From positions 1 to 57,350 of the forward strand of contig CAYXVG010000046.1 in the NCBI GenBank assembly GCA_964468205.1: 57,350 nt of DNA, in the 5' to 3' direction. The notes beneath the pieces are model-generated. The model was given only the letters and a program-made list of their open reading frames with translations. It did not search any database and was not told where the DNA came from. Positions 34,116-41,465 of the stretch are shown here, one piece after another. The position numbers and the translations under genes are program-made. The DNA comes from CAWELS01 sp964468205. Its GTDB lineage: Bacteria > Acidobacteriota > Terriglobia > Bryobacterales > Bryobacteraceae. Numbering within the stretch: position 1 is the stretch's first letter; each line of letters begins with the position of its first letter.

Positions 34116-36230
34116 ATGGTAAAGGGGCTGGTTTGTGCCGCGGTTCTTGGATTTTTGGTTGGTTGCTCGACGGGTGAACCGTCTTCCCATAGCCCTGGCC
34201 AGTATCGCGGTTGGGAGATTTACGGCGGCGGAGCGGACAACATCCGCTATTCGGCTCTGGACCAAATCAACCGGGAGAACATCTCCGCCCTGCAGGTTGC
34301 CTGGAGCTATGACACCGGCGACGTGTTCCCGGGCTCCGAGATGCAGTGCAATCCGATTGTTGTTAACGGCGTACTCTACGGAACCACCCCGAAGCTCCGC
34401 GTCTTCGCCGTGGACGCAGCCACCGGCGAGGAACTCTGGAAATTCGACCCGCACGGCGGCGAGGATGTTACTGGCAAGATGCGAAACCGCGGCCTCACCT
34501 GGTGGAGCGGGGACGATGGCGGCCGCATTTTCGTTGCGGTTCGCAATTGGCTCTACTCGCTGGACGCGGCCACCGGGAAGCCGGTGCAAGAGTTCGGATC
34601 CGCCGGACGAATCGACCTCCGCGAGCATCTCGGCCGTGCCCCGGAGACCCTCAACGTGGGCGCTACTACCCCGGGTGTGATCTACAAAGACTCGATCATA
34701 CTTGGCAGCATCGTCAGCGAAGGCCTGCCATCCGCTCCGGGAGACATTCGCGCCTTCGACGCCCGCACCGGCGAGCTTCGTTGGAGCTTCCACACCATTC
34801 CTCACCCCGGCGAGTTCGGCCATGAAACTTGGCCGCCGGACGCCTGGAAGCATCTCGGCGGCGCCAACAGTTGGGCCGGTTTGACCGTGGATGCGCAGCG
34901 CGGCATCGTCTTCGCTCCCACCGGGTCGGCCGCCTTCGATTTCTACGGCGCCAACCGGATCGGCGATAACCTGTTTGCGAACTCGTTGTTGGCCCTCGAC
35001 GCCGAGACCGGCGAGCGGCTGTGGCACTTCCAACTCGTGAAGCACGACGTTTGGGACCGCGATTTTCCCGCCCCGCCGAGCCTCGTCACGCTGAACCGCG
35101 GCGGCCGGAAGGTGGACGCCGTCGCCCAGGCGACCAAGTCCGGTTGGCTGCTCCTGTTCGACCGCGAAAACGGGGAGCCGCTCTACCCCATCGAGGAACG
35201 CGAGGTTTCGGCGTCCAGTGTCGACGGGGAGGTGCTAGCGAAGACCCAGCCCTTCGTCACCAAGCCGGCGCCGTTCGCCCGGCAGGAGTTTACCGGGGAA
35301 ATGGTGACCAAACGCACCCCTGCCGCCCATAGAATCGTCCTCGAGCGGTGGCGGCAGGTGCGCAGCGGACCCCAATTCACCCCACCGGGCCTCGAAGGAA
35401 CTATCATCTTCCCGGGCTTCGACGGCGGAGCGGAGTGGGGCGGCCAGGCCTTCGACCCGGAAACCGGCTACTACTATGTCAACTCGAATGAGATGCCTTG
35501 GATCCTGCGCCTGGTGGAGCGCGGTGCGGGCGGGCGCACCGGGCGGCGCCAGTACAACCGGGACTGCGCCATGTGCCATAAGGCCGATCTGACCGGCAGC
35601 CCGCCGGAGTTCCCGTCGCTGGTAAACATCTCCAAATACAGGACCGAGAAGGAAATCCGCGAAGTGATCCAGAAGGGTCGCGGGCGGATGCCCGCTTACG
35701 CGCACCTGAACGAATCCACGCTCGACGCCATCGTCAGCTACCTAATGACGGGCGCCGACGTCGCCGTGAAAGTCAATAAAGGTTCATCTCCCATTGATCT
35801 CAAATACACTCACGACGGCTACAATAAATTCCTCGATCCCGATGGTTATCCAGCGGTGGAGCCCCCGTGGGGCACTCTCAACGCCATCGACCTCAACACT
35901 GGGGAGTACGTCTGGAAGATCCCGTTCGGGGAGATTCCCGGCGTCAACTATCCCGGTGTCGAGACGACCGGCAGCGAGAACTACGGTGGTCCGGTGGTAA
36001 CGGCCGGCGGCCTGCTCTTCATCGGCGCAACGAACCACGACCGGAAGTTCCGCGCGTTCGACAAGCTGACTGGCGAACTGCTGTGGGAGACCACGCTGCC
36101 TGCCTCGGGTAACGCGACACCGGCTGTCTACGAAGTGAACGGCCGGCAGTTCGTGGTGATCGCGGCGGGAGGCGGGAAATCCGGCTCCCCCCCAGGAGGG
36201 ACTTATGTGGCCTTTGCACTTCCAAAGTGA
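34116..36230 (+). CDS. PQQ-dependent dehydrogenase with an inserted cytochrome c domain
   Basis: A 704-residue lipoprotein (FLVGC, Cys17). Quinoprotein propeller blades are clear by the W-motif repeats (DAATGEELWKFDP, DARTGELRWSFHT, DAETGERLWHFQ, DLNTGEYVWKIPF). Between propeller parts at about residues 475-550 lies a c-type cytochrome: CAMCH (Cys484, Cys487, His488) with distal Met525 in GRGRMPAYAH. It should oxidise an alcohol or sugar in the periplasm and pass electrons via its own heme. The substrate is unknown. Its end overlaps the start of the GDPD gene by 26 bases, indicating coupled translation. Confidence 0.9.
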   Translation: MVKGLVCAAVLGFLVGCSTGEPSSHSPGQYRGWEIYGGGADNIRYSALDQINRENISALQVAWSYDTGDVFPGSEMQCNPIVVNGVLYGTTPKLRVFAVDAATGEELWKFDPHGGEDVTGKMRNRGLTWWSGDDGGRIFVAVRNWLYSLDAATGKPVQEFGSAGRIDLREHLGRAPETLNVGATTPGVIYKDSIILGSIVSEGLPSAPGDIRAFDARTGELRWSFHTIPHPGEFGHETWPPDAWKHLGGANSWAGLTVDAQRGIVFAPTGSAAFDFYGANRIGDNLFANSLLALDAETGERLWHFQLVKHDVWDRDFPAPPSLVTLNRGGRKVDAVAQATKSGWLLLFDRENGEPLYPIEEREVSASSVDGEVLAKTQPFVTKPAPFARQEFTGEMVTKRTPAAHRIVLERWRQVRSGPQFTPPGLEGTIIFPGFDGGAEWGGQAFDPETGYYYVNSNEMPWILRLVERGAGGRTGRRQYNRDCAMCHKADLTGSPPEFPSLVNISKYRTEKEIREVIQKGRGRMPAYAHLNESTLDAIVSYLMTGADVAVKVNKGSSPIDLKYTHDGYNKFLDPDGYPAVEPPWGTLNAIDLNTGEYVWKIPFGEIPGVNYPGVETTGSENYGGPVVTAGGLLFIGATNHDRKFRAFDKLTGELLWETTLPASGNATPAVYEVNGRQFVVIAAGGGKSGSPPGGTYVAFALPK

Positions 36231-37242
36231 CTTTCGGGCCGGCGCCGTGGCGCTGGCATCGTTGCTGGCGCTCGGCTGTCCGCAACCCCGCTCCGAACCA
36301 GCGCCGCTCATCTCGGAGGTGGAGGCGATCCACCTGGTGGAGGAGCACGTCGACAATCTTGTGGTGAGCACGGTCACGAAGATCGATCTCGCAGGCGTAC
36401 CGGGTTACATTATCGAGGGCTCGGTGGATGGTGAACCCTACCGCGCCGAGGTCGATAGCCGGGCCGCCCGGACTATCCGCGTTGAGGCTGGCGGGAAGCC
36501 AGTCTACGAATGGCCGGGGATCACTGTGGTCGGCCACCGCGGGACGGTGAAGCACGCGCCGGAGAACACGGTCGCGGCTATCGAAAAGGCTATCGAACTC
36601 GGCGCCGATCTCGTGGAAATCGATATTCGCGAATCGAGCGACGGCCACCTGGTCGTAATCCACGACGCATCGGTTGACCGGACAACGGACGGAACCGGCC
36701 TCGTTTCCCAGATGACTCTGGCCGAACTAAAGGCCCTCGACGCGGGCTCGTGGTTCGCGCCGGAGTTTGCCGGGGAGCGCATCCCGACGCTCGACGAAGC
36801 GCTGGCGGCGATGAAGGGCCGCGCCTTGCCGGACCTGGACTTCAAAGCCGGCACTCCGGCGAAATTGGTGGAAGCCGTCGAACGGCACGGTCTCTTGGGA
36901 AAGGTAACGCTCTATTGCGGTTCCTGGCCGCTGCTTCGGGAAACGCTTGAAGAATCTCGGCGCTTCCTCATACGCCCAACCGTCCCTTACGGCCGGATGG
37001 GCCTGCCGGTCCTGTTGGATAAGTTTGATCCTCCAGTGGTGAACATCAATTGGGAAGAGTTCAGTGAAGCGCTTGTGCGCGATGTACATCTGCACGGCCG
37101 GAGCGCTTTTCTAAACGCGATGGGCGCCAACGATACCGAATACGGAATGTTGCAAGCGATTGAGGCGGGCGCCGACTACCTGCAAACAGACCACCTGGAC
37201 GTACTGTTGCCGCTATTGCGCGAGCGGGGGCTACACGACTGA
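36205..37242 (+). CDS. PepSY-glycerophosphodiester phosphodiesterase lipoprotein
   Basis: A 345-residue protein starting inside the end of the PQQ gene. A lipoprotein-type signal (VALASLLALGC, Cys25) is followed by a PepSY-like segment (about 34-95, EAIHLVEEHV to VDSRAARTIRVE). A GDPD barrel comes next: VVGHRGTVKHAPENT (catalytic His-Arg and Glu-Asn), DLVEIDIRESSDGHLVVIHD (metal Glu-x-Asp and His-Asp), and YLQTDHLD at the end. The enzyme splits glycerophosphodiesters to glycerol phosphate and alcohol, with Ca or Mg. PepSY domains are usually protease-associated, so the fusion is uncommon. Overlap with the PQQ gene suggests the two work on related compounds. Confidence 0.85.
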   Translation: MWPLHFQSDFRAGAVALASLLALGCPQPRSEPAPLISEVEAIHLVEEHVDNLVVSTVTKIDLAGVPGYIIEGSVDGEPYRAEVDSRAARTIRVEAGGKPVYEWPGITVVGHRGTVKHAPENTVAAIEKAIELGADLVEIDIRESSDGHLVVIHDASVDRTTDGTGLVSQMTLAELKALDAGSWFAPEFAGERIPTLDEALAAMKGRALPDLDFKAGTPAKLVEAVERHGLLGKVTLYCGSWPLLRETLEESRRFLIRPTVPYGRMGLPVLLDKFDPPVVNINWEEFSEALVRDVHLHGRSAFLNAMGANDTEYGMLQAIEAGADYLQTDHLDVLLPLLRERGLHD

Positions 37243-37251
37243 AGTTCAGTC

Positions 37252-37449
37252 CTAGCGGAGCAGGCGAAGCCGATTCTCGACTTCGCATTTCCGGCTTTCC
37301 CAATAGGCGATCGCCGTCGACAGGTTTTCCATGTCGGATTCAGGACTGCGGTATAGCTGTATCCGCTGCACTTCCTTCAGCCGCCGCACCTCATCAGCCG
37401 CCTTTTCCATCTCGGCGACAAGTGCATCGAATTGGTTTGCCTCGTTCAT
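37252..37449 (-). CDS. Small coiled-coil hypothetical protein
   Basis: A 65-residue frame, mostly helical and rich in Glu, Arg and Leu in a heptad-like pattern (FDALVAEMEKAADEVRRLKE). No signal or membrane segment. The ribosome site is weak (ACGGAA). It is convergent with the GDPD gene, only 9 bases apart. No function can be given; it could be a false gene. Confidence 0.42.
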   Translation of the reverse strand: MNEANQFDALVAEMEKAADEVRRLKEVQRIQLYRSPESDMENLSTAIAYWESRKCEVENRLRLLR

Positions 37450-37640
37450 TTCCGTTCCGGTCTTTCATCTTCTTTCGTGTAGAGTATTCCACTCTATATT
37501 TCTCTCTTCGGCCGGGGTATGACGAACCTTGAGTTTATTCGGATATAGCCAAGCGAGGGGCCGGGGTGCAGCCCGCTGTGGAAACGGCGTTGGTTATAAT
37601 CGAATGCATCGCCGCCGGAACAAGCAGTAGTTGAGGAGAC

Positions 37641-37943
37641 ATGATGGCCAGCACGCTCAAACCAGAACGCAATGTTGCGGTAGTGAGGCTCCAGGAGGTG
37701 CTCGACTCCGAGCACTGGCTGGGCAACTATGTCAGCGTCCTTCTTAGTTGTTGGGAACTTACCGGGAGCGTGGATTTCAGCACCGCGCGGGAGTTACTCG
37801 ACACCGAGGAGAAAGAGTTCCAACGGGACCTCGAGGTTGCCCGCCGTATGTACAACCTCTACCCGGACCTCGTGGCGAACCAGCGTTGTGAAGCGCCCAC
37901 CGCCGCAGCCTTTCCTGCGGATAGATCAATAGTTCAGTCCTGA
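37641..37943 (+). CDS. Small hypothetical protein
   Basis: A 100-residue frame with a good ribosome site (GAGGAG, 37632-37637) before a double ATG at 37641/37644. It is helical and acidic, with DSEHWLGNYVSVLLSCWEL and TARELLDTEEKEFQRDLEVA. No domain was recognised and no signal peptide. It is divergent from the small coiled-coil gene, with 191 bases between them, and precedes a lipoprotein glycosidase by 280 bases in which I see no gene. Confidence 0.6.
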   Translation: MMASTLKPERNVAVVRLQEVLDSEHWLGNYVSVLLSCWELTGSVDFSTARELLDTEEKEFQRDLEVARRMYNLYPDLVANQRCEAPTAAAFPADRSIVQS

Positions 37944-38223
37944 CGAATACGTATTCCGGACAATCTGGCCGGAAGATCCGGAAGCTTTGAGTGCGGCTAC
38001 GGATGAGGGGTCGTGCGCGGCCGTCGCCTCCTCCAAGCCGAACGTGGTAGTGCATGAGCCCGTTGCCGGCGGCTAGCTCCATACTGGGTCGCAGGCAATG
38101 ACCGGACGGAGCGGGACGTCTGTGGCTCACTCTACTTTGTTCCGGACAGACCCGCCGGGCGAAATCCCGGATATACTTGCAGCAGCCCGGAAGACAAAGA
38201 CGAAACCAAGGGAGAGAGTACCG

Positions 38224-39510
38224 ATGCCGAGACTTCACTTCGTATTGCTGGCGGCGCTGCTAGTAGTTTTGATGGGCTGCGCTGCCGATTCCAGTGGACC
38301 TTCCGAAGTCACTATTGTCGCCGACGGCGAAGGTTACCAGCTCCTGCGCAACGGGGAGCCATACTTTATTCGCGGCGCGGGCGGCACTTGGCGGCTCGAC
38401 CTGCTGAAGGAGCGAACTGGCAACTCGATCCGCACGTGGCGGGTGCGGCAGGAGGATCTTGACTCCGCCTGGGAGCATGGGCTGACCGTGTTAGCCGGGA
38501 TCCCGGTGGGCAAGACCCGGCAGGGTTTTGACTACACCGATCCGGCGGCAGTGGAGCAGCAGAAGCAGAGCGTGCGAGAGACGGTGCGGGAATTCCGGGA
38601 ACACCCGGCGCTGTTGATGTGGGCCGTGGGCAACGAAGTGGAACTGCGCACCAGCGACGAGGATCGCGCCCAAACCTGGCAGGCGGTGGGGGAACTGGTC
38701 CGGATCGTCCAGGAAGAAGACCCCAACCACCCGGTGATCATCGTCACGGCCGGCATAAATAAGCAGAAGATGGCCGAGGTGAAGCGGTACATCCCCTCGA
38801 TTGACGCGCTCGGCGTTAATTCTTACGGCAACGCCGCGAAGCTCCCGGAGATGTTGGCCGAGAGCGGCTGGGATGGCCCGTACCTGATCACCGAGTTCGG
38901 GCCGCGAGGCTATTGGGAAGTTCCCAAGACGCCGTGGGGCCTGCCGATTGAGGACGACAGCTCAACGAAGATAGAGACCTACCTGGCCACGTACCAGGGC
39001 GCCGTCGAGGGTCAGCCCAAGTGTCTCGGCTCTTATGTCTTCTACTGGTCACAGAAGCAGGAACGGACGCATACCTGGTTCGGAATGTTCCTTCCGGACG
39101 AGACGCCGCTGGCGACGGTAGACGCCATGACCTACGCGTGGACCGGCACGTGGCCGGCGAACCGCGCTCCCGAGATCGGCCCCGGCAAGATCGCGTTGGA
39201 GGCCCGGGACCCAGCGCAGGATAAGGGTGACCACATTTTCGCGCCCGGGGCGCCGCTGACGCTCGAGGCCGACGTCAGCGACCCGGAGGGCCAGCCCGTG
39301 AGGACGACCTGGGACCTTCGCCAGGACGTCTCGGATGTAACTTCCACCGGCGGCGACCCGGAGGAGCCCACGCCGGCGATTCTGGAAGCGGAAGGCAACC
39401 CCACAACGCTTACGCTTCCGAATGAGCCGGGCAACTACCGCATCTTCCTCTATGCGACGGACGGAAGTGGAACCGTCGCCACGGCCAATGTCCCGATCCG
39501 GGTGGAATAG
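38224..39510 (+). CDS. Clan GH-A glycosidase-like lipoprotein
   Basis: A 428-residue lipoprotein. The ATG at 38224 follows GGGAGAG and begins a lipobox signal (VVLMGC, Cys19). The catalytic domain is a TIM barrel of the GH2/GH5 type: MWAVGNEVELR supplies the acid/base Glu138, and GPYLITEFGPRGYW the nucleophile Glu224. Residues 30-60 (LLRNGEPYFIRGAGG) match the family start. From about residue 345 a C-terminal beta-sandwich (APLTLEADVSDPEGQPVRT) looks like a binding or PKD-type domain. The retaining mechanism follows from the clan; the sugar specificity is unknown. Confidence 0.83.
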   Translation: MPRLHFVLLAALLVVLMGCAADSSGPSEVTIVADGEGYQLLRNGEPYFIRGAGGTWRLDLLKERTGNSIRTWRVRQEDLDSAWEHGLTVLAGIPVGKTRQGFDYTDPAAVEQQKQSVRETVREFREHPALLMWAVGNEVELRTSDEDRAQTWQAVGELVRIVQEEDPNHPVIIVTAGINKQKMAEVKRYIPSIDALGVNSYGNAAKLPEMLAESGWDGPYLITEFGPRGYWEVPKTPWGLPIEDDSSTKIETYLATYQGAVEGQPKCLGSYVFYWSQKQERTHTWFGMFLPDETPLATVDAMTYAWTGTWPANRAPEIGPGKIALEARDPAQDKGDHIFAPGAPLTLEADVSDPEGQPVRTTWDLRQDVSDVTSTGGDPEEPTPAILEAEGNPTTLTLPNEPGNYRIFLYATDGSGTVATANVPIRVE

Positions 39511-39930
39511 CGGGCCGGAAGCAGGCCGCGCAGGTGTGACGCAAGACCCCCCTTATTTGGCATGCGTGTAAAAACTGAGATTTTTGTGCTTATAAGTTAT
39601 TGATTTTAAAAGACCGCCTTCGCGGTCCGTATCGGTAGGGGCCCACTCGGAGGAGCTTGCGTCACAGTTTGCCAGTGACATGGAGTACTTCGCCCCGCCG
39701 GGCGAATGTGTATTCAGTTTTCAAACATCAACGGTCGCCACTCCCCGTTGGGACGGGGAACGCCCGCAATACGATTCTGGGGCCCGGCGGCAAGGGGATC
39801 GGAGCAATCCCGCCGCATGTTGTTGACAGGAAAGAGTGTCATAAATTTTTCCACGACGTGACTCTAAACCGGCCAAAGTCCTGAGGGGCGGGGTGGGGAT
39901 CTTTTTCAGCGTGGAATCTGATAGATAGGA

Positions 39931-39985
39931 GCGAAGGCGGAGCCGTGTGCCTTAGGCGGGTAGCGGCTTCGGGGCTTGCCTTCGC
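39931..39985 (+). other. Nested stem-loop, possible structured RNA
   Basis: Three nested arms pair: GCGAAGGC (39931-39938) with GCCTTCGC (39978-39985), AGCCG (39941-39945) with CGGCT (39964-39968), and GCC-TTA-GGC at 39949-39957. A run of five Ts follows at about 39996. A competing pairing exists: GGGCTTGC (39972-39979) with GCAAGCCC (40024-40031). It could be a small RNA with a terminator, or an unrelated repeat. No family was recognised. Confidence 0.35.
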
Positions 39986-40067
39986 ACCCGTGATTGTTTT
40001 TATCCCATGTTCGGGGCTGTGATGCAAGCCCGGCGAGTATGATGCAGAGTGGCTGCCGCGGCAGTGT

Positions 40068-40147
40068 CCGGGGTGCGACCGGGCAGGCTTTGGTCGCTTT
40101 TGGCGATATGACTAGTTTCAATCCACGCGCCCCACGTGGGGCGCGAC
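40068..40147 (-). CRISPR. Orphan type I-C CRISPR repeat with one spacer and a degenerate end repeat
   Basis: A 32-base repeat at 40116-40147, read on the minus strand, begins GTCGCGCCC and ends GCGTGGATTGAAAC, with a 7-bp palindromic stem. This is the type I-C repeat form. In the same reading direction a 36-base spacer (40115-40080) follows, then a partial repeat starting GTCGCACCCC at 40079 that decays after about 10-12 bases. A degenerate last repeat is usual at the leader-distal end of an array. No cas gene is in the window and the leader side is not recognisable. The IS element begins 108 bases on the leader side. Confidence 0.65.
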
Positions 40148-40255
40148 CGCCCAAAGCCTATCTTGTTCATTCTGCCAAGCTTACGACAGCAGTTCCGCTA
40201 ACCCCTTCAGTCTGAACACACAGAGGACCTCGCAACCTTCGCCGTCGCCAAGTTA

Positions 40256-40272
40256 CTAACCGTCTCATAAGT
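40256..40272 (+). repeat. IS630 left terminal inverted repeat
   Basis: Matches the inverted right end at 16 of 17 positions and is preceded by the TA target site. Confidence 0.9.
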
Positions 40273-40324
40273 GCGTGCACATTTCTCATGATTCACTCTT
40301 TGATGTTTCAAGCATCCAGTAGAC

Positions 40325-41359
40325 ATGCGTGCCAACGACGGCCGGAAACTGGATCCCAAGACGTTGGAAGAGTTGCGCAAGCGAGCGGACGAGCGAGTCC
40401 AGGCGGGCGAGAGTCCCGAAGATGTGGCCCGTACGCTGGGTTTCAACCGCCGGACGATCTACGAATGGTTGGCCCGCTATCGTGCCGGAGGCTGGGATGC
40501 GCTGAAAGCGAAGCCGCTGGCGGGTCGGCCGCGGAAGATCAGCGCTTCGCAGATGCAGTATCTGTATCGTGCCATCGCCGGCAGGACTCCCCTGCAGCGC
40601 CGCTTTGAGTTTGCGCTGTGGACCCTGCGATTGGTGCAGTGGCTGATCTACGAGGATCTGGGAATCAAGTTGAGCCGCGCCAGCGTGGCGCGGTTGCTCA
40701 AGCAGATGGGTTTGTCGTGCCAGCGGCCGCTGTTTCGCGCGACCGAACAAGACCCGGCCCGGGTGGAGAAGTGGAAGCGTGAACAGTATCCTCAGATCCG
40801 CCAGCTGGCCGAGGAGATGGGGGCGGAGATCTGGTTCGAGGATGAGAGCGGGGTTAGATCCGATTACCACGGCGGGACGACCTGGGGGCCGAAAGGCAAG
40901 ACGCCAGTGGTGCGTTCCACCGGAGCGCGATACCGTTACAACATGATCTCCGCGGTTGCGCCACGGGGCGATTTGCGTTTTATGCTGACCAGGAAGGCGG
41001 TGACGGCCGACGTCTTCGTGGAGTTTCTGAAGCGGTTGGTGCAGGGCATGAAACGGCCGGTATTTCTGATCGTCGACGGCCACCCGGCCCACCGGAGCCC
41101 GAAGGTTCAAAAGTATGTCGCCTCGACCCAGGGAGCCCTCCGACTATTCTTCCTTCCGCCGTACAGTCCGGAATTGAACCCCGACGGGCAGGTGTGGGCC
41201 GAGGTGAAGGCAAAAGGGATGGGCCGGAAGGCCATTGCTTCGTCGACTCAGATGTTCCGCTCTCGGCTTGGCCTCCCGCGCTCGCTACGGCGGAGCCCTG
41301 AAAAAGTCCGAGCGTTCTTCGAGCATCCCGAAACGCGCTACCTTATCGAGCCAGTATGA
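40325..41359 (+). CDS. IS630-family transposase, catalytic Glu apparently lost
   Basis: A 344-residue transposase. The N-terminal helix-turn-helix (about 28-70, ESPEDVARTLGFNRRTIYEW) binds the inverted repeats. The DDE domain shows Asp173 (IWFEDESGVRSD) and Asp251 (FLIVDGHPAHRSP). The third acidic residue should be Glu in the motif LNPDEQVW, but the sequence reads LNPDGQVWAEVK, giving Gly288 (codon GGG, one base from GAG). If correct, it cannot cut DNA itself. The rest is full length without frameshift, so the loss is recent or a sequencing error. It ends 23 bases before the right terminus. Confidence 0.9.
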   Translation: MRANDGRKLDPKTLEELRKRADERVQAGESPEDVARTLGFNRRTIYEWLARYRAGGWDALKAKPLAGRPRKISASQMQYLYRAIAGRTPLQRRFEFALWTLRLVQWLIYEDLGIKLSRASVARLLKQMGLSCQRPLFRATEQDPARVEKWKREQYPQIRQLAEEMGAEIWFEDESGVRSDYHGGTTWGPKGKTPVVRSTGARYRYNMISAVAPRGDLRFMLTRKAVTADVFVEFLKRLVQGMKRPVFLIVDGHPAHRSPKVQKYVASTQGALRLFFLPPYSPELNPDGQVWAEVKAKGMGRKAIASSTQMFRSRLGLPRSLRRSPEKVRAFFEHPETRYLIEPV

Positions 41360-41365
41360 GGATTT

Positions 41366-41382
41366 ACTTGTGAGACGGTTAG
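41366..41382 (-). repeat. IS630 right terminal inverted repeat
   Basis: Inverted partner of 40256-40272, with one mismatch (CAC for CAT), followed by TA at 41383-41384. Confidence 0.9.
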
Positions 41383-41389
41383 TAAAGGG

Positions 41390-41416
41390 TTGACAGTCGG
41401 GAGACAGAGTGATAAT
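41390..41416 (+). promoter_or_regulatory. Predicted promoter of the DJ-1/PfpI operon
   Basis: A perfect -35 TTGACA at 41390-41395 is followed by GATAAT at 41411-41416 (15-base spacing) or TAATTT at 41413-41418 (17-base spacing). The -35 lies only 7 bases outside the IS end. The operator-like palindrome begins about 20 bases downstream. Confidence 0.5.
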
Positions 41417-41432
41417 TTCTAAGTGTAGCAAA

Positions 41433-41448
41433 GCGGTTAGCTAATCAA
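41433..41448 (+). promoter_or_regulatory. LacI-type operator, site 1
   Basis: GCGGTTAGCTAATCAA contains the palindrome TTAGCTAA (41437-41444) shared with two other sites flanking and facing lacI. It lies downstream of the predicted -10 and 18 bases before the start codon region of the first gene, a position suited to repression. Confidence 0.6.
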
Positions 41449-41465
41449 TTTGAAAAGGAGTTCAA

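Larger units (their letters stand above)
39511..40255. other. 745-base non-coding stretch with hairpins and a CRISPR remnant
   Basis: No convincing gene is present. It includes a locally AT-rich part (39560-39612), a 6-bp tetraloop hairpin at 39612-39627 followed on the minus strand by T4, a 7-bp hairpin around 39692-39709, a hairpin around 39744-39761, a nested hairpin at 39931-39985, a 12-bp palindrome at 40053-40064 and the type I-C repeat at 40116-40147. The short frames are small and overlap the repeats. It ends at the TA target site of the IS element. Confidence 0.6.
40256..41382 (+). mobile_element. Complete IS630-family insertion sequence (1127 bp)
   Basis: Both ends are visible: a 17-base left end CTAACCGTCTCATAAGT (40256-40272) and its inverted copy at 41366-41382 with one mismatch. 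Both are flanked by TA (40254-40255 and 41383-41384), the target duplication of IS630/Tc1-mariner elements. Length and the single transposase gene fit the family. It is inserted between the CRISPR remnant and the promoter of the DJ-1/PfpI operon. Confidence 0.92.

Noticed and set aside
37944..38223. Possible gene in the 280-base gap before the glycosidase lipoprotein
   Set aside because: Frames there have no ribosome site, no family features and conflict with each other on both strands.
39692..39765. Two GC-rich hairpins considered as further CRISPR repeats
   Set aside because: They can fold but lack the GTCGC start and GATTGAAAC end of the I-C repeat, and the spacing is irregular.
39906..40215. 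Short frames over the CRISPR repeat region
   Set aside because: Their Arg/Pro/Gly-rich products come from the palindromic repeat; there is no ribosome site or domain.
40286..41110. A 274-codon minus-strand frame inside the IS element
   Set aside because: It is antisense to the transposase, which has the DDE core and helix-turn-helix.
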